Part shown: piece after piece, positions 8,556-12,997 of the stretch
How the letters are laid out: each line of letters begins with the position of its first letter
Numbering within the stretch: position 1 is the stretch's first letter
Source of the DNA: an uncultured bacterium
Lineage (GTDB): Bacteria; Verrucomicrobiota; Kiritimatiellia; RFP12; UBA1067
Assembly (NCBI GenBank): GCA_902779075.1
Contig: CACZAK010000111.1
Coordinates: forward strand, 1-12,997
Length of the DNA stretch: 12,997 bases
Reading direction: 5' to 3'
Notes under the pieces: generated by a model
Told to the model about the DNA's origin: nothing
Databases searched by the model: none
What the model saw: the letters and a program-made list of their open reading frames with translations, nothing else
Made by a program: the position numbers and the translations under genes

Positions 8556-11500
8556 TCAGTCGACCTGCTGGAATGATGCGAGCGTGATGCCGCTCGAAGC
8601 TATGGACGCTTGGCGCTGGAAGGTGAGCTGCTGCTGGTACATGTGTCCGTTGGCAAGGAAGTAGAAGTTGCAGTGCATCGTGTTGGTGCCGTCGTCGTAG
8701 CCCTCCAGATCGAGCGTTGCCGTCGCGCTCACGCTCTCGCCGTATATCTGGCCGGAAACCTCCACTGCACCGTTCGCGCCGAAGGCGTAGGTCAGCGTAT
8801 CGCTGTCGACCTTTCCGTCGAGCCATATTTCGGACATGTCGAGCGTCTTCTCCGTACCGGACGCGAACGCCGGCTTCCACTCCGCCGAAAGGTCGCTACG
8901 CTTCCAGATGTTCTGCCACAGGCAGTTGAGCGCAATGCACGGTTCTCCGGGCTCGGCGTCGCTGCCGCCCCACATCTCGCCGAAGCCGGCATCCTTGTCG
9001 GCATACGGTTGCGCCGCGCAGCCAAGGCGCATCGTCATCGCCTGGCCCCTCACGGTGATCGCGACGTCGCTTGCCGCATACATGTCGCCGTCTTTTACGA
9101 ACGTGCCCGAGAACGAAGCCGTCGTACCGTCCGTCGCAGCGAACGTTCCCGTGAAGGAAAGATTCGCCGCAACATTAATCGAGACAAACCCGTTGAGGAT
9201 GTCGTACTCGTCGCTATTCGGGATCGGGAACTGCGCGTCGCCGTAGCCGGTGAACTCACCGGTATACCAGTTGTTCGCCATGCCGGGCTGCGGCGCCTCG
9301 CGCTTTGCAAACGGATATTCGACCTCGGCGCAGAACCCGGGGAAGTTGTTCGCCGCGGAAGGCGCGAAGTACAGCGACACCCCGGCCTTGAACGGATCGG
9401 CGTCCGCTGCCGAAAGCGGAATCAGGACTGTCGTGCAAGTCGCCTTGTAGTACACCTTCGACTTCTTCTTCGTCTTCTTGTCCGTCGTCGTCTTGCCGGT
9501 GTCGAACGTCATCGTCGCGGTCAACGCGCCTGCAGGCGTCACCTTGACCGAGAGCGACATCGCGTCCGTAAGGCCCTTCGCGTCCACATCGCTCCAGGTC
9601 TTGTAAGGCACCTTCTTGCTCGTGTAGAACAGCTTCTTGCCGAGATCCTTGTAATCGGGCTGTCCCCAGACGTTCTGGTAGGCGACGAGTCCGTCATCCC
9701 CGCTCGAAGTGACTACCACCGTCCCTCTCATCACGCCAGGCGAAACCTCACGGTTCCCGGCCGAAAGAGTGTAGTTGCGCGTCAGATACTTCGTTACGGT
9801 CTTCTTCTTCCCCTTCACCTTCTCCGTCACCTTGTAGGCGTACTTCGCGACGACGTTGGTGCACTGGAAGATTTCAGTGTCGCCATCGTAGCCTCCTTTG
9901 TCGGTATAGAAGTCGTAGCTCGACGCGCTGAACGTCCAGTTCGTGCCGAACTCCTGGAACTTGCCGCTGATCTTGCCGGCGGAGGAAACGGAAACCGTGC
10001 CGTAGCCCGCGTAATCGAGGTCCCCGGAAGTCGCGTAAACTACGCCGTTGTAGGTTCCCTTCGCCCACGAGGGGAGCCCGTCCACCTTCAGCGCGACGCG
10101 CTGCGTGACGGTCTTGCCGCTCAGCGTAGCCGTCACGGTCACGAGATACGTCCCCGCCTTCGCCGTGAAGCCAGTGAACGCATACTGCCCGTCGCCGAGG
10201 TCTGCGAGTTTGATGCCAGCCGGCAATCCGCTCGCTGTCACCTTCGCACCATCCGTCGCGTCAAATGCCATCAGATCGCCGTAGCTGAGCCCCACCGTGC
10301 CACTCTCGATCACGCCGCCCTTCTCGTTGAACCCGAGCGACAGCTCCACGTCGTTCTCGACGACCGTCCAGAGAATCTGCGCCGTCTTCGCGACTGTCTT
10401 CTTGTTCTTGCCGGTGCCTGTCGTCACGTTCTTCGTGAACGTCACCACGTACGTCCCCGGCTTCGTCGGCTTGCCAATGATCGTCTGGCCGTACTGCTTC
10501 ACTTGGGTCTTCTTCTTGTCCTTGTACGTCGTCGCCGCCGCGAACGTCAAGCCTGCCGGCAAGCCCGCCACCTTCGCGACCTTGCCGCCCGCCGCCGCAA
10601 CGTCGTTCGTCAAATCCCACTCGAACGGCACATACGCCATCGTCACGATGTTCGTCAATTCATCCCCGAAGATTGCCGTGTCCACCGGCGCCGGGTTCAC
10701 CAGCACCCTGAACTTCAGCGTCTCGTAGAAGCCAGAAACCTTCTTCTTCGCCGTAATCGTAAAGAGCCCGGCCTTCGTCGTCTTACCATAGACCGAGTAT
10801 GGTAGCGCGTTCGTCGTGACGGAAATGATCTTCTTGCCCTTCTTCTTGGTCGTCGTCACAAGCTTCGCCGTGTACTTGAGTCCTGTCGGCAGGCCCGACA
10901 CCGTCCAGCCGTTCGTGACGCCTGGCAGGTAGAACTGCTCGTTCAGTTCCTCTCCGAGAGCGAGGTCGTCGAGAACCGTCACATCCTGCGCCTCCACGCC
11001 AAGCGAAAGCGGCAGCGTCTCCGTCTTGCCGTCCACCGTAATCACCAGATATGCCGGATTCGTCGCGTAGTCCAGTGCGGCGGTCGGCACGCCCTCGATC
11101 CACCATTCGACGTTCGCTTTCGTGATAACCTTGCCCTTCTTATCCTTCACGGCCTTGTTGCTCATAAGCTTCAGCCCGGCGGGAAGTCCGTACGCCTTCA
11201 CCGAATACGCCGTCTGCCCGTCCGTCGGCACGTCATAGCCCAGTTCCACCAGCGTCGCCTTGAAGTATTCGCCAGCGTTGATCGTCACGTCGGGCGTCAC
11301 ACCATCTCCGTGCGCCGTCACCGAGCAGACTGGACGGATAGGACGACCGTAGTAGCGGTAGAAGCTGGCTGTACTCTGGTATGTCGAATTAAAGCTAAGG
11401 TACTTCGAGTAGAAGGAGTCGCTGTCTGAGGTGCTATCGTGCCAATAGGTGTTTGACGACCAAAAACCGTCCATTCCGACATCAGTGAGTTCAGCCTCAT

Positions 11501-12548
11501 CGCCACAGCCTGCAGCGGGAATAAAGACACTCGAAGAAGCATAATCGCCCCGTCCACGAACGATGTAACCGATGACGCCATTTGTCGTCGTCCAAGTCCA
11601 TTCGCATTTTTCACGGAGCTCGTCTATTTCCTGACCCGTCGGCATTCGCCAATCGCCACCCCACTGCACGTGTGCCGCATCGTGCTCGGGCACAAGGTAA
11701 TTCTCGTCATCCTTTGTTATTATCCAACCACTGTTGCGCAAAATGGAAACTTTTTGGCAGGTCGTCATGCTTATCGGGTTGTTGTAGAACTCAAAATTAG
11801 ACGACGATCCGTCCGTGGCGACCCACGCATCATTAACGCGCTTGTAGCCGATGGTGTCGCCCCACCAGAAGTAGTAGCCGGAATCCCACGCCTCATCCGC
11901 GCCGATGTTCGTCTCGGCCCAGTACGGTCCGTTTTCCCAAAGCTGTACCTTTTTGTAGGTTCGCGCAGCGCCGAAGGCGAGCACGGGCCGCGCGAGACAC
12001 CAGTAGTTGGACTTGGAATAGCTGCGGAACAGCTGCGAGTTTGTCCTGTAGCCCCAAGCCGTGCCCTCCGACGCCTCATCCGAAAGCCAGTATGTATTAT
12101 AATCATCAAGCTGCGTGCCGCCGGCCGACGAAAGCATCGTCTGGATGTCGCCCCAGGAGAATTCCATATATTCCGCAAGACTGGCGGTGTATTCGCTTCC
12201 GCCGCATGCTGAGAATATACGCTTGAAGTCGTCAGCGGAAGGCAGCCGCCATTGGCCGCCAGCGACGGCTTTGTCGGCGGTCCACGTCACAGCTGACTCT
12301 ACGGCCTCGCCCCACAGAAGTCCGGTCGCCGAGGTGTCGGCAAGGGCGATGGCCAGCACGTAGTTTCCGTCCACGCAGGCTATCATCGCACGAGCCGTCT
12401 TCCCTGCGGAAGAAGCGTCGGCAGCAGTCGCGTAGACCGAACCATCGGCGCAAACGACCTTTCCGAAATCGGCGGCCGTATAGGTACGCGCCCACGCGCC
12501 GAGCATCGCGCCCGCCGCAAGAATCATCCCTATCAGTTTCTTTTTCAT
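8556..12548 (-). CDS. Protein A: secreted protein with two DUF1566/TIGR02145-like domains, Ig-like modules and GTYNG C-terminal region
   Basis: This 1330-residue protein starts with signal peptide MKKKLIGMILAAGAMLGAWA, cut after AWA. Residues about 30-192 are a first domain of the DUF1566/Fibrobacter 'major paralogous domain' style (GGQWRLPSADDFKRIF, TYWLSDE, CLARPVLAF). Residues about 197-410 are a second, clearer copy with the family's usual order: WAETNIGADEAWDSGYYFWWGD, GGDWRMPTGQEIDEL, FIPAAG, FWSSNTYW, YYGRPIRPV. These domains occur in many surface proteins of Fibrobacter and Bacteroidota; their ligand is generally unknown. Four Ig-like modules follow at about 420-824, each with a GLPxG(L/I)K or GLPAGLT turn and usually a GxxTKxGxY turn. 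From GTYNG (831) to the end is an enlarged C-terminal region with a second cycle starting near YTGEFTG (1095). Lysine-rich turns recur (567-573, 676-680, 912-916, 1024-1031). The ATG overlaps the DUF2442 stop as ATGA, so translation is probably coupled. Function is inferred as surface binding; no catalytic motif is visible. Confidence 0.88.
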   Translation of the reverse strand: MKKKLIGMILAAGAMLGAWARTYTAADFGKVVCADGSVYATAADASSAGKTARAMIACVDGNYVLAIALADTSATGLLWGEAVESAVTWTADKAVAGGQWRLPSADDFKRIFSACGGSEYTASLAEYMEFSWGDIQTMLSSAGGTQLDDYNTYWLSDEASEGTAWGYRTNSQLFRSYSKSNYWCLARPVLAFGAARTYKKVQLWENGPYWAETNIGADEAWDSGYYFWWGDTIGYKRVNDAWVATDGSSSNFEFYNNPISMTTCQKVSILRNSGWIITKDDENYLVPEHDAAHVQWGGDWRMPTGQEIDELREKCEWTWTTTNGVIGYIVRGRGDYASSSVFIPAAGCGDEAELTDVGMDGFWSSNTYWHDSTSDSDSFYSKYLSFNSTYQSTASFYRYYGRPIRPVCSVTAHGDGVTPDVTINAGEYFKATLVELGYDVPTDGQTAYSVKAYGLPAGLKLMSNKAVKDKKGKVITKANVEWWIEGVPTAALDYATNPAYLVITVDGKTETLPLSLGVEAQDVTVLDDLALGEELNEQFYLPGVTNGWTVSGLPTGLKYTAKLVTTTKKKGKKIISVTTNALPYSVYGKTTKAGLFTITAKKKVSGFYETLKFRVLVNPAPVDTAIFGDELTNIVTMAYVPFEWDLTNDVAAAGGKVAKVAGLPAGLTFAAATTYKDKKKTQVKQYGQTIIGKPTKPGTYVVTFTKNVTTGTGKNKKTVAKTAQILWTVVENDVELSLGFNEKGGVIESGTVGLSYGDLMAFDATDGAKVTASGLPAGIKLADLGDGQYAFTGFTAKAGTYLVTVTATLSGKTVTQRVALKVDGLPSWAKGTYNGVVYATSGDLDYAGYGTVSVSSAGKISGKFQEFGTNWTFSASSYDFYTDKGGYDGDTEIFQCTNVVAKYAYKVTEKVKGKKKTVTKYLTRNYTLSAGNREVSPGVMRGTVVVTSSGDDGLVAYQNVWGQPDYKDLGKKLFYTSKKVPYKTWSDVDAKGLTDAMSLSVKVTPAGALTATMTFDTGKTTTDKKTKKKSKVYYKATCTTVLIPLSAADADPFKAGVSLYFAPSAANNFPGFCAEVEYPFAKREAPQPGMANNWYTGEFTGYGDAQFPIPNSDEYDILNGFVSINVAANLSFTGTFAATDGTTASFSGTFVKDGDMYAASDVAITVRGQAMTMRLGCAAQPYADKDAGFGEMWGGSDAEPGEPCIALNCLWQNIWKRSDLSAEWKPAFASGTEKTLDMSEIWLDGKVDSDTLTYAFGANGAVEVSGQIYGESVSATATLDLEGYDDGTNTMHCNFYFLANGHMYQQQLTFQRQASIASSGITLASFQQVD

Positions 12549-12568
12549 TTGGTTGTTCCTTTCCTTTC
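12490..12568 (-). repeat. Leader plus signal-peptide cassette, copy of gene A
   Basis: Aligned with 12873-12951, this copy shares TGAAAG at its upstream end, an ACAA leader, and 53 of 60 signal-peptide coding bases, with identity over the last part encoding AMLGAWA. The two copies are 385 bp apart (start codon to start codon) and enclose the DUF2442 gene as direct repeats. Confidence 0.75.
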
Positions 12569-12796
12569 AGAAAAATCGTAGATCTCGTCGGGGCAGAGAT
12601 CTGCCCCATTCGGCCACATCACAGTGCCGTGATCTGCCACAACCTTGTCGAACACGCCATCCCCCCATATCCCGGCAAGGCATTCGTATCCGCGATACGG
12701 CTTGCAGTCGAACACGCCGCGCTCGCCATTCCTGAAAAGGATGTCAAGCCGGTAGTCCGGCAAGGCTTTGACCTCCTTGACGCGATTCATCAGCAT
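12545..12796 (-). CDS. DUF2442 family small protein
   Basis: This 83-residue protein matches the DUF2442 (NE0471 N-terminal-like) pattern along its length: VKEVKALPDYRLDILFRNGE, then FDCKPYRG, a middle FDKVVADHGTVMWPNG, and DLCPDEIYDF at the end. It is soluble, with no signal or membrane segment. The start at 12794-12796 has AGGAGG at 12803-12808, six bases upstream; the ATG at 12788-12790 is worse spaced. In other genomes such genes often sit beside DUF4160 and are discussed as toxin-antitoxin-like pairs; no DUF4160 is visible here. The last eight residues, SERKGTTK, extend past the usual domain end and are encoded by the Shine-Dalgarno and leader of gene A. Its TGA overlaps gene A's ATG. 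The molecular function of the family is not established; a regulatory role for the downstream surface genes is only a guess from position. Confidence 0.85.
   Translation of the reverse strand: MLMNRVKEVKALPDYRLDILFRNGERGVFDCKPYRGYECLAGIWGDGVFDKVVADHGTVMWPNGADLCPDEIYDFSERKGTTK
12557..12561 (-). promoter_or_regulatory. Shine-Dalgarno of gene A embedded in the DUF2442 coding sequence
   Basis: AAGGA on the minus strand lies eight bases before gene A's ATG (12546-12548). It is part of the RKG codons of DUF2442. Ribosomes finishing DUF2442 will cover this site and terminate on the overlapping ATGA, a common arrangement for translational coupling. Confidence 0.65.
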
Positions 12797-12828
12797 GGCA
12801 CACCTCCTATCGAATCGGATCGACCCAT
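12790..12828 (-). CDS. Possible 12-codon leader peptide upstream of DUF2442
   Basis: An ATG at 12826-12828 has a strong AAGGAG at 12835-12840, six bases upstream. It encodes MGRSDSIGGVPC and stops with TGA at 12790-12792, overlapping the DUF2442 start by seven bases in another frame. The DUF2442 Shine-Dalgarno lies inside it. This layout could couple or gate DUF2442 translation. No homologue is recognised and the peptide may be only a by-product of two ribosome-binding sites in series. Confidence 0.35.
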   Translation of the reverse strand: MGRSDSIGGVPC

Positions 12829-12857
12829 AAGATTCTCCTTCCTACCTGACGACGACC

Positions 12858-12866
12858 ATTATACCA
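12858..12866 (-). promoter_or_regulatory. Extended -10 promoter for the DUF2442-A-B-C operon
   Basis: The minus strand reads TGGTATAAT, a full match to the sigma-70 extended -10 consensus (TGNTATAAT). No good -35 box is seen 17 bases upstream, which extended -10 promoters can tolerate. Transcription would begin near 12850, giving a 5' leader of roughly 20 bases before the 12-codon ORF and 55 before DUF2442. The TATAAT overlaps the TAA stop of the orphan signal-peptide ORF. Confidence 0.6.
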
Positions 12867-12933
12867 AAACCTCCGCCCACGCGCCGAGCATCGCGCTCGC
12901 CGCAAGTACCATCGCCGTCAGTTTCGTTTTCAT
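12859..12933 (-). pseudogene. Orphan signal-peptide ORF (remnant of a surface-protein gene 5' end)
   Basis: The ATG at 12931-12933 opens MKTKLTAMVLAASAMLGAWA, nearly the same signal peptide as proteins A and B, followed by EVLV and a TAA at 12859-12861. No continuation of a mature protein is seen in this frame. The usual GGAACAAC leader is reduced to GAAACAAT, so the ribosome site is weakened. The likeliest reading is the 5' end of a third paralogue cut off by the DUF2442-containing segment. A functional 24-residue secreted peptide is possible but less likely. Confidence 0.7.
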
Positions 12934-12951
12934 CGGATTGTTTCTTTCAAA
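12873..12951 (-). repeat. Leader plus signal-peptide cassette, orphan copy
   Basis: This is the third copy of the cassette. Its signal-coding part matches gene A at 53/60 and gene B at 53/60 bases, with 35 identical bases to gene B at 12872-12906. With 12490-12568 it forms direct repeats on either side of DUF2442. Confidence 0.75.
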
Positions 12952-12997
12952 TGTCGAACCAGTTGCAGCCAGCGCCTCCGCAGACCGCCATCCATGC
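12947..12997 (-). CDS. C-terminal tail of an upstream gene (partial)
   Basis: One minus-strand frame is open from the window edge to a TGA at 12947-12949 and encodes AWMAVCGGAGCNWFDI. The stop lies 13 bases before the orphan signal-peptide ATG, a spacing typical of genes in one operon. It may be the end of another member of this protein series, but it does not resemble the C-termini of A, B or C. Sixteen residues are too few to identify a family. Confidence 0.4.
   Translation of the reverse strand, partial: AWMAVCGGAGCNWFDI

Noticed and set aside
8497..8880. Upstream extension of gene B to an ATG at 8880
   Set aside because: It adds 128 Arg-rich residues overlapping gene A and places the signal peptide internally. 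The GTG at 8494-8496 has a Shine-Dalgarno and yields a signal peptide matching gene A and the orphan ORF.
8610..10805. Plus-strand open frame of 731 codons antisense to gene A
   Set aside because: It is arginine- and histidine-rich low-quality protein with no recognisable domain, typical of the antisense frame of a GC-rich gene. The minus-strand protein has a signal peptide and clear domains.
12545..12796. DUF2442 as half of a toxin-antitoxin pair with DUF4160
   Set aside because: No DUF4160-like coding sequence is visible on either side within the window. The upstream sequence is a leader ORF and an orphan signal peptide.
12867..12900. A -35 box for the 12858-12866 promoter
   Set aside because: No TTGACA-like hexamer lies at 16-18 bases spacing. 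The promoter call rests on the extended -10 alone.
1..12997. CRISPR arrays, tRNA/rRNA genes, transposases or PEP-CTERM/LPxTG sorting signals
   Set aside because: No regularly spaced short repeats with spacers, no RNA-gene signatures, no transposase motifs and no C-terminal hydrophobic sorting tails were seen. The repeats present are coding modules.

Overview
The window looks like a surface-protein locus from an anaerobic or host-associated Gram-negative bacterium. GC content is moderately high; hand counts of single 60-base lines range from 40% to 68%. The combination of BspA-type leucine-rich repeats, a Listeria-Bacteroides (InlB-like) repeat, 'GLPAGL...GxPTKAGTY' Ig-like modules and Fibrobacter/Bacteroides-style DUF1566/TIGR02145-like domains in giant secreted proteins is what I would expect from uncultured gut or rumen Kiritimatiellota/Lentisphaerota (PVC group). 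Bacteroidota, Fibrobacter or Spirochaetes remain possible. This placement is an inference from protein style; there is no marker gene in the window.

Nearly everything lies on the minus strand, so the transcription order runs from high to low coordinates. At the right edge is the C-terminal tail of an upstream gene (12947-12997). Thirteen bases later comes an orphan 24-codon ORF (12859-12933), which is a complete signal peptide that runs into a stop codon. A consensus extended -10 promoter (12858-12866) overlaps that stop. It is followed by a possible 12-codon leader peptide (12790-12828) and a DUF2442 gene (12545-12796). The DUF2442 stop overlaps the next start as ATGA. Three giant secreted proteins follow: A (8556-12548, 1330 aa, two DUF1566/TIGR02145-like domains plus Ig-like modules), B (4597-8496, 1299 aa, about 21 BspA-type LRRs, an InlB-like repeat and Ig-like modules) and C (70-4575, 1501 aa, degenerate LRRs, a large unassigned region, InlB-like and Ig-like modules). 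Gaps are 59 bp (A to B) and 21 bp (B to C), so DUF2442-A-B-C is plausibly one operon. The left edge holds a hairpin and what may be the last 12 codons of a convergent plus-strand gene.

The main theme is 'constant ends, variable middle'. A, B and the orphan ORF share an almost identical signal-peptide cassette at DNA level (53/60 matches in the two pairs counted, 35 bp identical between B and the orphan). A, B and C share a C-terminal module starting at GT(Y/F)NG, and B and C are 62/66 identical at DNA level over part of it. Between these ends the exposed domains are unrelated. This suggests a paralogous family built by recombination of a common export/anchoring chassis with swapped binding domains. 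The DUF2442 gene lies between two direct copies of the leader plus signal cassette and encodes its last residues with the next gene's Shine-Dalgarno region, so it looks like an insertion or duplication product now wired into the operon. No RNA genes, CRISPR arrays, transposases or enzymes were recognised, and no stretch over 300 bases lacks a gene.
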